Part shown: piece by piece, positions 15,660 through 23,211 of the stretch | Layout: the number at the start of each line of letters is the position of its first letter | Position numbering within the stretch: the stretch's first letter is position 1 | Assembly (NCBI GenBank): GCA_902788865.1 | Contig: CADALZ010000024.1 | Coordinates: forward strand, 384 to 40,424 | DNA length: 40,041 nucleotides | Direction: 5' to 3' | Origin: an uncultured Bacteroidales bacterium | Lineage (GTDB): Bacteria; Bacteroidota; Bacteroidia; Bacteroidales; Bacteroidaceae | Made by a program: the position numbers and the translations under genes | The notes under the pieces: model-generated | What the model was told of the DNA's origin: nothing | Seen by the model: the letters and a program-made list of their open reading frames with translations, nothing else | The model's database searches: none

Positions 15660-16619
15660 ATGAAGACTGTAATTAACTTATCAATAATGATGCTGACCGC
15701 CTGCTTCGCTGCTTGCAGTCAGCAACCAGTGAATCTGGATCATAGCGTAAAGACTATCCCTGCCTCCTACTATGAGGATGCCACTGAGCAAGGCAGTGTG
15801 GTGAAATTCACCTACCAGACACAGCTTCCTGATACGGAAGAGCAAATAGAGAAATACTGCTATGTGTATCTCCCTTATGGATACCAAGAGAATGATAGCA
15901 AGCGCTATGACATCCTCTACTTCATGCACGGCGGTAGCAGCACAGCCGAGAAGTTCTTAGGGGGCAATGACTCTATCTCCCTGAACCGCAAGACACTGGA
16001 TCACATGATTCAAGACAAGCTCATCAAGCCGATGATTGTGGTGACACCATCGTTCTACAGAAGCGATCGCACGGATACCATTGCCAATGCAGGCGACTTG
16101 GTGAAGCGTTTCCCTGAAGAGCTGACTAAGGCGCTGATTCCTGCCGTGGAAGGCAAGTTCCATACCTATGCTAAAGATACTACGCCAGAGGGACTGATGG
16201 CCTCTCGTGACCACAGAGCCTTCAGCGGGTTCTCCATGGGTAGTGTCACCACCTGGTGGGTATTCCACAAGGCACTGGATTACTTTAAGTACTTCATGCC
16301 ACTGAGCGGTGATAGCTGGGTGGTGCAACAGTTGGGTGGTTCACAGGCTCCAGAAGCCACTGCCGAAGCCTTAGCGGCTCCATTGAAAGAAAACAAGAAG
16401 GATTTCTTCATTTTCTCCATCACTGGCAGTGAAGACATGGCAGAGAAGTCGCTCACGCCTCAGATTGAGGCCATGAAGCAGCAACCAGTCTTCGTGATGG
16501 ACGACGACTTCCGTAAGGGCAACCTCTACTACAGTATTCTGCCTGGCGGCAAGCATGAGAGTAGCACTTACGGCCCGCACTACATCTACACAGCACTACC
16601 GGAATTCTTTAAACATTAA
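15660..16619 (+). CDS. Esterase D-like / CE1-type alpha/beta-hydrolase lipoprotein
   Basis: A 319-residue protein with a lipoprotein signal (lipobox FAAC). YVYLPYGY and LYFMHGGSS form the oxyanion region. The nucleophile elbow GFSMG has Ser192, and the likely catalytic His is in GGKHESS near the C-terminus. This layout is found in xylanase-associated acetyl- and feruloyl-esterases (CE1 type) and in esterase D. The probable role is removal of ester groups from plant polysaccharides at the cell surface; substrate not proven. Its stop codon lies in the first heptamers of the array that precedes the four-helix-bundle gene. Confidence 0.85.
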   Translation: MKTVINLSIMMLTACFAACSQQPVNLDHSVKTIPASYYEDATEQGSVVKFTYQTQLPDTEEQIEKYCYVYLPYGYQENDSKRYDILYFMHGGSSTAEKFLGGNDSISLNRKTLDHMIQDKLIKPMIVVTPSFYRSDRTDTIANAGDLVKRFPEELTKALIPAVEGKFHTYAKDTTPEGLMASRDHRAFSGFSMGSVTTWWVFHKALDYFKYFMPLSGDSWVVQQLGGSQAPEATAEALAAPLKENKKDFFIFSITGSEDMAEKSLTPQIEAMKQQPVFVMDDDFRKGNLYYSILPGGKHESSTYGPHYIYTALPEFFKH

Positions 16620-16647
16620 ACATTAAACGTTAAACATTATACATTAA
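16613..16647. repeat. Left heptamer arm of the four-helix-bundle unit
   Basis: Five adjacent heptamers: ACATTAA, ACATTAA, ACGTTAA, ACATTAT, ACATTAA. The first contains the stop codon of the upstream esterase (16617-16619). The right arm at 17030-17084 carries the same heptamers inverted. Confidence 0.85.
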
Positions 16648-16658
16648 AGCACGACATC

Positions 16659-17033
16659 ATGAATGAAAAGAATAAAAACAATATGATACAAGACGAAAGC
16701 AAAGCATTTGCCATTCGTATCATAAACCTTTATAAATATCTTAGAGAGAACAAACATGAACTTGTTCTCTCTAAGCAATTATTAAGAAGTGGCACCAGCA
16801 TAGGTGCAAATATAAGTGAGAGTGTTTTTGGGCAAAGTGATATGGACTTTATTAGCAAGCTTAGTATTGCATTAAAAGAGTCTAATGAAACACGTTATTG
16901 GCTGGAATTGCTTCATGAAACCAATTATTTGGATGACAAACAGTTTATCTCAATTTATGATGATTGTGAGAAAATCAAGGCCACATTAATAAACATTATA
17001 AACACGACTAAAAAGAATAGGAAAAACCATTAA
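16659..17033 (+). CDS. Four-helix-bundle protein (23S rRNA intervening-sequence / S23 family)
   Basis: A 124-residue protein with family hallmarks: SKAFAIRIINLYKYL, then LSKQLLRSGTSIGANISES, then DFISKLSIALKESNETRYWLELL. An ATG eight codons in (16683) is an alternative start. Family members are encoded in 23S rRNA intervening sequences, and relatives (Avd) assist diversity-generating retroelements; no rRNA or reverse transcriptase is nearby here. The gene lies between inverted heptamer arrays, and its own stop codon is inside the right one. It is more AT-rich than its neighbours, which hints at acquisition as a unit. Biochemical role unknown. Confidence 0.92.
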   Translation: MNEKNKNNMIQDESKAFAIRIINLYKYLRENKHELVLSKQLLRSGTSIGANISESVFGQSDMDFISKLSIALKESNETRYWLELLHETNYLDDKQFISIYDDCEKIKATLINIINTTKKNRKNH

Positions 17034-17084
17034 CGTTTAATGTCTAACGTTTATGTTTAATGTTTAACGTTTAATGTTTAACGT
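17030..17084. repeat. Right heptamer arm of the four-helix-bundle unit
   Basis: Eight units in inverted orientation to the left arm: TTAACGT, TTAATGT, CTAACGT, TTATGT (6 nt), TTAATGT, TTAACGT, TTAATGT, TTAACGT. It contains the stop codon of the four-helix-bundle gene (17031-17033) and that of dctP on the minus strand (17064-17066), and encodes the last six residues of DctP. Confidence 0.87.
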
Positions 17085-18056
17085 ATAAAGTCTCACAAGC
17101 GCAGTGTCCACCTGCTGTCTGATGCGCTGATACACAGGCTCAGAGAGTTGGCGCATCTGAGTTTTCATCTGTGGAGAGAGTGGTAAGATGACGGTGCCGC
17201 TGGCTTCTATGGTGGCTATACGCGAGGCAATGCGCTCATCGCTTTGCTGACGGGCGTAAGCCTTAGCTATCTCCGCTGCTTGACGGATAATGTCCTGCTG
17301 ATGGTTCGAGAGAGTACGCATGAACTTCTCACTGACTATCAGAGAAATGAAGTGAGGCAGATGGTTGGTCTCCACCACATAGTCTTCCTGTTCATAGAGC
17401 TTATTACTCACCACCACCTCGTACGGATTCTCCTGAGCATCGATGGTGCCCTGCTGCAGGCCGATATACACCTCTGAGAAGGTCATGGGTGTTGGGTTGG
17501 CTCCCAACTGCTTCCAGAACTGCAAGTGATAGGGATTCTCCATCGTACGGATCTTCTGTCCCTTGAAATCATCCAACGTCTGCACAGGCTTATTGGTGGT
17601 CATCACACGGAAACCTTGATCGGCATAGCCCAAAAGCTCGTAGCCTCCCCGCTGGTACACCTTACTGATGTGCTGCATAAAAGTAGGATTGTCCACTACC
17701 CTACGCACATCGCTGATGCTATCGAAAAGCACAGGCATATCAAACACTGCGATATCGGGCATAAAGGTCACCTGCGGTGCTGTGTTCTGTACCACGAAGG
17801 GGATGTCTGCATCCTTACAAGACTCCAGCAATTCCCTATCCCCTCCCACCACACTATTAGGATAGACCTGTATGCGCATGCTTCCCTCACTCAGTCGATA
17901 GACTTCCTCGGCAAACTTCTCTGCATAGAGCTGAGTCACCGTATCGTCAGGACTACTGGTGCCCAAGGGCCAAGCATAGCGCTGAGTCCCACCGCCACAA
18001 GCGGCCAGTACTACTGCCAACAGAAGCGCCACATATTTCAATAACCTCAGTTTCAT
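17064..18056 (-). CDS. dctP: TRAP transporter substrate-binding lipoprotein
   Basis: A 330-residue protein with a lipoprotein signal (lipobox LAAC), so tethered instead of free in the periplasm. DctP-family motifs: GGDRELLE, GFRVMTTNKPV with the ligand carboxylate-binding Arg, DFKGQKIRTMENPYHLQFW, and VYIGLQQGTIDAQENP. It captures an organic acid for the DctQM permease. The start overlaps dctM by 4 nt. The last residues YTLNIKR and stop come from heptamer repeats, so the natural C-terminus may have been replaced. Confidence 0.93.
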   Translation of the reverse strand: MKLRLLKYVALLLAVVLAACGGGTQRYAWPLGTSSPDDTVTQLYAEKFAEEVYRLSEGSMRIQVYPNSVVGGDRELLESCKDADIPFVVQNTAPQVTFMPDIAVFDMPVLFDSISDVRRVVDNPTFMQHISKVYQRGGYELLGYADQGFRVMTTNKPVQTLDDFKGQKIRTMENPYHLQFWKQLGANPTPMTFSEVYIGLQQGTIDAQENPYEVVVSNKLYEQEDYVVETNHLPHFISLIVSEKFMRTLSNHQQDIIRQAAEIAKAYARQQSDERIASRIATIEASGTVILPLSPQMKTQMRQLSEPVYQRIRQQVDTALVRLYTLNIKR

Positions 18057-19342
18057 AGCAACAACAAACTAATGGTTGGAACAAATGTGATGAGCAACAA
18101 AGCCAACAAGAACATGCCTATCATAGGCAGTGCCTTTCGCGCTATGTTCACCACAGGAATCTTGGTCAGCGAACTTGCCACGAAAAGATTCACCCCGATT
18201 GGAGGCGTGACGAAGCCAATGGCAAGGTTCACCACCATCATCACACCGAAATGAATAGGATTCATGCCCACGGCTGTGACTATCGGCACCAAAATAGGAG
18301 CCAGAATCAAGATGGCTGGAGTAGTATCCATCACCATGCCTACCAGAAGCAGGAATGCGTTGATAACCAGCAGCAAGACCACATAGTTGGTGAAGTTACC
18401 CAGTATCCAAGCACTGAGCATCTGAGGCACCTGCATCAGCGTCAGTACGCGTGAGAAAGCTATAGAAGCCGCCAAGATGAATAGAATGGGAGCATAGGTA
18501 CGGATAGACTCCTGCAAGATTCCCCATAGCTCTCGAAACCGAATGGTCTTATAGACGAACAAGCTGATAATGAGTGAATAGAACACGGAGATAACAGCAG
18601 CTTCTGTAGGCGAAGCCACGCCACTGTAGATGGCACCCAGCGTAATCACAGGGCTCAGTATGGCCCAGAAACTATCCATGAAGACATGCAGGAAGCCCCG
18701 CTGATGCAACACGGCCAACTTTCTATTGATTTTCATTCGGTCTTCGCCGTGGCGTCTGCAGTAATAATAGGCATAGCCTATGAGCATCAGGCCAATCATC
18801 AGCCCAGGAATGACACCAGCCAAGAACAATGCACTGACAGACTCACCCGAGGCCAAGCCATACATGATGAAAGGAATGCTGGGAGGAATAATCACTCCTA
18901 AGCCCCCTGCTATAGCCACCACAGCTGTGGAAAAATCGCGCTCATATCCTAGCTCTATCAGCAATGGAATAGTCATACTTCCCACCGCAGCCACCGTAGC
19001 AGGGGCAGAACCCGAGATGGCTCCATAGAATAAGCAAGTAATAATGACTGCAGCCGGAATGCCTGCCGTACGTCTGCCAAGGAAATAAGAGAAGACATCA
19101 AAAAGCTTGGATGAAATCTTGCCATGTGCCATCAGTATGCCCGCCAGCACAAACATAGGTACAGCGAGCAAAGGAAAGCTGTCTATGCCCCCCACCATCG
19201 ACCTTATCACGAAGCTGGCACTGGTTGTAAACGAAGAATCTGTCATTCCTGGCAATACAGATACAATGCCCAGTGATACAGCTATAGGGATAGCCACGAT
19301 GATAAATAGGAAGAATAGCAGAAAGATAATCAAGGCTGACAT
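18053..19342 (-). CDS. dctM: TRAP transporter large permease subunit
   Basis: A 429-residue membrane protein with about 12 hydrophobic segments. Family motifs: IPIAVSLG near the N-terminus, FPLLAVPMFVLAGILMAHG, GAISGSAPATVAAVGSMTIP, GGLGVIIPPSIPFIMYG and GFVTPPIGVNLFVASS. It drives Na+-coupled uptake together with DctQ and DctP. It overlaps dctQ by 13 nt and dctP by 4 nt, a tightly coupled operon. Confidence 0.95.
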   Translation of the reverse strand: MSALIIFLLFFLFIIVAIPIAVSLGIVSVLPGMTDSSFTTSASFVIRSMVGGIDSFPLLAVPMFVLAGILMAHGKISSKLFDVFSYFLGRRTAGIPAAVIITCLFYGAISGSAPATVAAVGSMTIPLLIELGYERDFSTAVVAIAGGLGVIIPPSIPFIMYGLASGESVSALFLAGVIPGLMIGLMLIGYAYYYCRRHGEDRMKINRKLAVLHQRGFLHVFMDSFWAILSPVITLGAIYSGVASPTEAAVISVFYSLIISLFVYKTIRFRELWGILQESIRTYAPILFILAASIAFSRVLTLMQVPQMLSAWILGNFTNYVVLLLVINAFLLLVGMVMDTTPAILILAPILVPIVTAVGMNPIHFGVMMVVNLAIGFVTPPIGVNLFVASSLTKIPVVNIARKALPMIGMFLLALLLITFVPTISLLLL

Positions 19343-19911
19343 GGTTCTTCCTCCTTTCCTTCTATGGCGAGTCCTTCTACCACCCGCTTCATCTTAGCAG
19401 ATTTTCCTGCCTTTAGTTCGCTATAATCCCTATGCTCCTCATTGTAGTAGAAGTTGTGCCACTGTAAGAACCATCGTTCTGCGATTCGAATCAAGCAGAG
19501 GCCGAAGCATATCAGTGGGGCCGACTGTACCAGATACATCGGGATGCCACAAGCTGGACTGACCTGCCCACTCTCAATGGTTGACATCAGGTAGCGATAG
19601 GCATAGGGCATCATATAGGCGAAGAAGGCAAACTCCACCGTGAGATTGAATATCTTCACCAGCGCTCTTCCGCGCATAGAGAACAGCCTGATAATCTGAT
19701 CAATACGAATGTTTATTGTAAGTTTTGTGCAAAGGCTCACGCTCATGAAGGCCGACCAAACGAAGAGGTAGCGTGTGATTTCCTCAGACCATGACAGAGA
19801 CATGCCCATCACATACCTACAGAAAATCTGCACGATCATGATGATCACCATGCCACAGAGCAAGGCCCCCATCACACCCTCTTCCAGATGATTATATACC
19901 TTCTTCAACAT
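19330..19911 (-). CDS. dctQ: TRAP transporter small permease subunit
   Basis: A 193-residue protein with four hydrophobic segments. The typical second-helix motif WSEEITRYLFVWSAFMSVSLC is present, followed by the cytoplasmic stretch RIDQIIRLF. The C-terminal tail is long and charged. It partners DctM and begins 6 nt after the ydiB stop. Confidence 0.9.
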   Translation of the reverse strand: MLKKVYNHLEEGVMGALLCGMVIIMIVQIFCRYVMGMSLSWSEEITRYLFVWSAFMSVSLCTKLTINIRIDQIIRLFSMRGRALVKIFNLTVEFAFFAYMMPYAYRYLMSTIESGQVSPACGIPMYLVQSAPLICFGLCLIRIAERWFLQWHNFYYNEEHRDYSELKAGKSAKMKRVVEGLAIEGKEEEPCQP

Positions 19912-19917
19912 ACACCT

Positions 19918-20805
19918 TTAAAAATGTGGAAGCAGAATACCCAGAGCCTGCTGCATGCGCTCTATATCCATCTCCTTTCCAGTCCAAAGTTTGAAGGCTG
20001 CAGCCCCCTGGAAGAGCATCATGCCATGTCCGTTCATGTATCGGCACCCCACCTCTCGAGCCATTTCCAGAAAGCGTGTCATAACAGGGGCATAGACGGT
20101 ATCTGTCACCACCAAGTCGGGCCGTAAGTAGCTCACATCAGGCAGCCAAGTCACTCCCTCATGAGGCTTCATACCCAGTCCTGTGGCATTAGCCAGCAGA
20201 AAGCTGTCCGCTATCTCTCTACGCAACAAAGCATGGTCTTGCAGGTCGAATATAGCTGCATGACAAGAGGTATTTGCATTGATCTTACGCACGGTTTCCT
20301 CCCCAGCCTCAAAGAAACGATCCTTCACATTGAAGATAGAAATTTCTGCCACCCCATCAAGCGCAGCCTGTATCTGCATGGCAGTGGCAGCTCCACCCGC
20401 TCCTACGATGGTAATTTTCTTTCCTCGCACATCTATGCCGCTATACTTCAGCGCTGCCATATAGCCAATACCGTCTGTGCAATAGCCTGTCAAGATACCA
20501 TTGTCATTGACGATAGTATTCACAGAGCCTATCAAGACTGCCTCTGGAGACAGTTTGTCCAAATACTGCCCCACCACAGTCTTATTTGGCATAGACACAT
20601 TTGATCCACGCATGCGCAAGGCACGGATGGCCTTCACTGCATCTTCTAGCGTAGAATTATCCACCTCGAAGGCCAGTTGGATGCAGTCAATACCAGCCGC
20701 ACGGAAAGCCTCATTCTGCATAGCAGGAGAGTTGGAGTGTCTGATGGGATAAGCCATGAGTCCCACCAGCTCTGTATATCCAGTTATAGATCCTTTTAAG
20801 TCCAT
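19918..20805 (-). CDS. ydiB: Quinate/shikimate dehydrogenase, YdiB-like
   Basis: About 295 residues. The substrate domain has GLMAYPIRHSNSPAMQNEAF and the catalytic Lys in VSMPNK; the catalytic Asp is in YCTDGIGY. The Rossmann loop is VGAGGAATAM and the C-terminus has MNGHGMMLFQGAAAFKLWTG. AFEVDN, LRMRGSNVSMPNK and the overall fit to E. coli YdiB favour a dual quinate/shikimate NAD enzyme over a purely biosynthetic AroE. It is the first gene of an operon with a complete TRAP transporter, supporting a catabolic role. ATG 20811 is an alternative start two codons upstream. If this is the genome's only homologue it would serve as AroE. Confidence 0.85.
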   Translation of the reverse strand: MDLKGSITGYTELVGLMAYPIRHSNSPAMQNEAFRAAGIDCIQLAFEVDNSTLEDAVKAIRALRMRGSNVSMPNKTVVGQYLDKLSPEAVLIGSVNTIVNDNGILTGYCTDGIGYMAALKYSGIDVRGKKITIVGAGGAATAMQIQAALDGVAEISIFNVKDRFFEAGEETVRKINANTSCHAAIFDLQDHALLRREIADSFLLANATGLGMKPHEGVTWLPDVSYLRPDLVVTDTVYAPVMTRFLEMAREVGCRYMNGHGMMLFQGAAAFKLWTGKEMDIERMQQALGILLPHF

Positions 20806-20834
20806 TAGCATGTGAGTTGTCAGAAATACGCATG

Positions 20835-20866
20835 CAAAAATAACAATTTATTATCTTTCTACCAAA
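20835..20866 (-). promoter_or_regulatory. Promoter of the ydiB-dctQMP operon
   Basis: On the minus strand, TTTG (20863-20866), 20 nt, then TATTTTTG (20835-20842): a full Bacteroidota promoter. The predicted leader is about 20-25 nt. Confidence 0.7.
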
Positions 20867-20876
20867 TAAGAAAGAT
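20853..20876. promoter_or_regulatory. Palindromic operator over the -33 box
   Basis: A perfect inverted repeat ATCTTTCT-N8-AGAAAGAT. The 8-nt spacer contains the TTTG -33 box of the ydiB-TRAP promoter, so a dimeric protein bound here should block that promoter. The regulator is not identifiable. The rest of 20812-21031 holds no gene. Confidence 0.55.
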
Positions 20877-21031
20877 TTGTAAAGCGTTATTGCATGTGCC
20901 TGCTCACTCTGAGGTGCAGAACAAGCGGTAAGTGCCTACAAAGTGGCACATAAAAACTGTTTGGTTCCCACGGTACTGATTCTTTTTTTGCAAATATATC
21001 ATAATAATAGAATACTCCTAAAGAAAAGTTG

Positions 21032-21039
21032 TATTTTTG
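21032..21039 (+). promoter_or_regulatory. -7 box of the ThuA gene
   Basis: TATTTTTG, a full match to TAnnTTTG, 23 nt before the ATG at 21063. It lies downstream of an in-frame ATG at 20943, which is therefore not used. Confidence 0.55.
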
Positions 21040-21062
21040 CAATTAGAAAAAAAAGAAATACT

Positions 21063-21869
21063 ATGGAATACCAACAAATCAGAAATCTGAGCCAAAGACT
21101 GCTCGGATTGGTGCTTATATTTTTCTGCAGCATCGCTCAGGCCCAAGTGGGCGATAATTATCCTGCCGACTATGCGGGAGATCGTATTCGCTTTCATGCC
21201 CTGTTTATCTGGGATCCTAATGCAGAGTCGGCCCATGTTGAGTTCGACCAGCAGGCCTTGCATTTCTTTCACAAACTCAGCTATGGAGAGGGATTCACGT
21301 ATGACGTCCGCACCGAATGCCCCAATACATTGGATAGCCTTAAGCTCTACGATGTTGTGGTGATGCTCAACGCCTTACCTCAAGCCGCTGACCAACGTAA
21401 AGCTTTCGAGCAATACATGGAGCAAGGAGGTGGATGGATAGGTTTCCATGCCACGGGCTATAATGACAAAGACACCCATTGGCCTTGGTTTAATGAATTC
21501 TTAGGTTGTGGCACCTTCCTCTGTAATAACTGGCCTCCACAGCCCGCCTTAGTGGAGGTGGATACACAGCTCCACCCCATCACCCGCTCGTTACCCAAGG
21601 AATTCGTGGTACCTGCCAGCGAGTTCTACCAGTTCTCCCCTTCACCCCGTGACAATAAAGACGTGGAGGTGCTGGTAAGCATCTCGCCCAAGAACTATCC
21701 TTTTGGCATCAAAGACATCGTGCTGTTCGGCGATTTCCCCATCGTGTGGACAAACAAGAACTACCGCATGGTCTATCTGAACATGGGGCATGGCGATGAG
21801 GGGTTCATAGATGCCACGCAGAACCTCCTCTTCACCAATGCTTTTAGGTGGATTTCACTAAGACCTTAA
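21063..21869 (+). CDS. Exported ThuA-domain protein
   Basis: A 268-residue protein with a signal peptide (LLGLVLIFFCSIAQAQ). A ThuA-like, class-I-amidotransferase-like fold follows: FHALFIWDPN, YDVVVMLNALP, QYMEQGGGWIGFHATGYN, then FPIVWTNKNYRMVYLNMGHGDEGF at the end. ThuA proteins are linked to keto-disaccharide metabolism (trehalose, sucrose) and often accompany Gfo/Idh/MocA oxidoreductases and DUF1080 proteins, both present 7-14 kb away. Its 3' end overlaps the convergent regulator gene by 4 nt. Start chosen from the promoter. Confidence 0.85.
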   Translation: MEYQQIRNLSQRLLGLVLIFFCSIAQAQVGDNYPADYAGDRIRFHALFIWDPNAESAHVEFDQQALHFFHKLSYGEGFTYDVRTECPNTLDSLKLYDVVVMLNALPQAADQRKAFEQYMEQGGGWIGFHATGYNDKDTHWPWFNEFLGCGTFLCNNWPPQPALVEVDTQLHPITRSLPKEFVVPASEFYQFSPSPRDNKDVEVLVSISPKNYPFGIKDIVLFGDFPIVWTNKNYRMVYLNMGHGDEGFIDATQNLLFTNAFRWISLRP

Positions 21870-22453
21870 ATCAATCCTTCACGTTCTAGCTCGGCCAATG
21901 CCCTGGTAAGGGACGGGCGTGCTACGCCCAACACCTTGGCGACCTCGTTCTGATTCTTAATCTCCCCATTCTCTCGCAAATATTGCAGTATGCGCTGCTT
22001 GAGGTTGGTGATGGCAAAACCACGTAAACGCTTGGTAAGAAATGCGCATCGGTCTGAGATGATCTGCATGACTCCCATCATCAAGGATGGGTATGTGGCC
22101 ATCAAGCGCATCAGTTGCTCCTTGCTGATAGTGATGACCTCACAGTCAGTCTTAGCCTCTACATGTACAGGAAAATGGTTATCTGAAGCGAAGACAAAAG
22201 CCGGAGCCATGAGTGAAGGAGCGGTCAGGGTCTCTACTGTAATACTTTTGCCTTCCTCATTGTTCATGGAGGTTATGACACTCCCCTCAACAAGCAGATG
22301 CAGCCCTTCTACCGCATCCCCTTGATAATAGAGCGTTTTACCTTCAGAATACTTTCTTTTTCTACGACCTTTGCCAAAGAGCAGATGGGCGATTTGATCC
22401 TCATCCAACCCTTGAAACAACCGGAAACGGGTTAATTCTTCTATATCCATCAA
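21866..22453 (-). CDS. Crp/Fnr-family transcriptional regulator
   Basis: A 195-residue protein. Residues 15-125 form the cyclic-nucleotide-binding-like sensor domain (EGKTLYYQGDAVEGLHLLVEGSV). The C-terminus (about 150-195) is a winged helix with NQNEVAKVLGVARPSLTRALAELEREGLI. Only two cysteines occur and no N-terminal cluster, so it is not an iron-sulfur FNR. An HcpR- or DNR-like nitrosative-stress or nitrite sensor would fit its divergent position to nrfHA. That role is inference. Confidence 0.9.
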   Translation of the reverse strand: MMDIEELTRFRLFQGLDEDQIAHLLFGKGRRKRKYSEGKTLYYQGDAVEGLHLLVEGSVITSMNNEEGKSITVETLTAPSLMAPAFVFASDNHFPVHVEAKTDCEVITISKEQLMRLMATYPSLMMGVMQIISDRCAFLTKRLRGFAITNLKQRILQYLRENGEIKNQNEVAKVLGVARPSLTRALAELEREGLI

Positions 22454-22478
22454 TTCTTAACGATTATTAACAATTTAT

Positions 22479-22492
22479 GTAACCTACATTAC
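22479..22492. promoter_or_regulatory. Candidate Crp/Fnr operator upstream of nrfH
   Basis: Inverted repeat GTAA-CCTACA-TTAC, extended by TA/TA after one mismatch on each side. Its centre is about 43 bp upstream of the start predicted from the -7 box at 22515, close to the position where Crp/Fnr proteins activate at class II promoters. It lies in the space between the regulator gene and nrfH. Confidence 0.5.
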
Positions 22493-22514
22493 CTATTCAC
22501 TGCATGAAAAGACG

Positions 22515-22522
22515 TAATTTTG
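22515..22522 (+). promoter_or_regulatory. -7 box of the nrfHA-ccsBA operon
   Basis: TAATTTTG, a full match to TAnnTTTG. No TTTG is present at -33, as expected for a promoter that depends on an activator. Confidence 0.55.
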
Positions 22523-22593
22523 AAGCAAAATTATAGATTAAAAAGAAAAAAGCAAGGCTTATACCATGTTTTTTGCCAATTGACCTTAACACT

Positions 22594-23190
22594 ATGCTCA
22601 CTGAGAAAATAAAAGACATCTTGCAGCGGTTCTCTTATCGGCAGAAAATCTACTTGCTGGTTTGCAGTGGTCTCTTTGTTGGATTGGGGGGATTGTTCAT
22701 GTATCTGCTACGTGCACATACCTACATTGCCGACAATCCAGCAGCCTGCGTGAACTGCCATATCATGACACCTTATTATGCCTCTTGGAGTCACTCCAGT
22801 CATGGACGTGACGCCACGTGCAACGACTGTCACGTACCTCACTCCAGTTTAGTAGCGAAGTACGGTTTCAAGGCGATGGACGGTCTGAAGCATGTGGCCT
22901 ATTTTGTAACCCACTCCGAACGTCAAGCTATCATGGCAGAGGATGCCAGTGCTGAAGTCATCATGGACAACTGCATCCGTTGCCACACCCAGCTCAACCA
23001 AGAGTTTGTCAATACAGGGCGCATCGACTATATGATGGCCAAGCGTGGTGAAGGCAAGGCTTGCTGGGACTGCCACAGAAATGTACCTCATGGTGGGATG
23101 AACACCCTGATGAGTACGCCTGAAGCCGAGACTCAGGTACCACTTCCACCTTCACCCGTACCTGAATGGTTACAGAAACTTATGGAATAA
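22594..23190 (+). CDS. nrfH: Cytochrome c nitrite reductase small subunit (quinol dehydrogenase)
   Basis: A 198-residue membrane-anchored tetraheme protein of the NapC/NirT/NrfH family. One N-terminal helix (about 19-39) is followed by four CXXCH sites: CVNCH 52-56, CNDCH 76-80, CIRCH 127-131 and CWDCH 157-161. It passes electrons from menaquinol to NrfA. The frame is also open from a TTG at 22573, but the ATG at 22594 gives the usual short cytoplasmic lead and is preferred. First gene of the operon, 21 nt before nrfA. Confidence 0.95.
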   Translation: MLTEKIKDILQRFSYRQKIYLLVCSGLFVGLGGLFMYLLRAHTYIADNPAACVNCHIMTPYYASWSHSSHGRDATCNDCHVPHSSLVAKYGFKAMDGLKHVAYFVTHSERQAIMAEDASAEVIMDNCIRCHTQLNQEFVNTGRIDYMMAKRGEGKACWDCHRNVPHGGMNTLMSTPEAETQVPLPPSPVPEWLQKLME

Positions 23191-23211
23191 TCACTAAAAA
23201 TTACGTATATT

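Noticed and set aside
16659-17033. Diversity-generating retroelement or rRNA intervening sequence
   Set aside because: The four-helix-bundle gene invites this, but no reverse transcriptase, template/variable repeat or rRNA sequence is present in the window.
20943-21062. 40-residue N-terminal extension of the ThuA protein
   Set aside because: The -7 box at 21032-21039 lies downstream of that start, and the signal peptide follows the 21063 ATG directly.
22573-22593. TTG start for NrfH
   Set aside because: The ATG seven codons later gives the usual N-terminus and needs no rare start.
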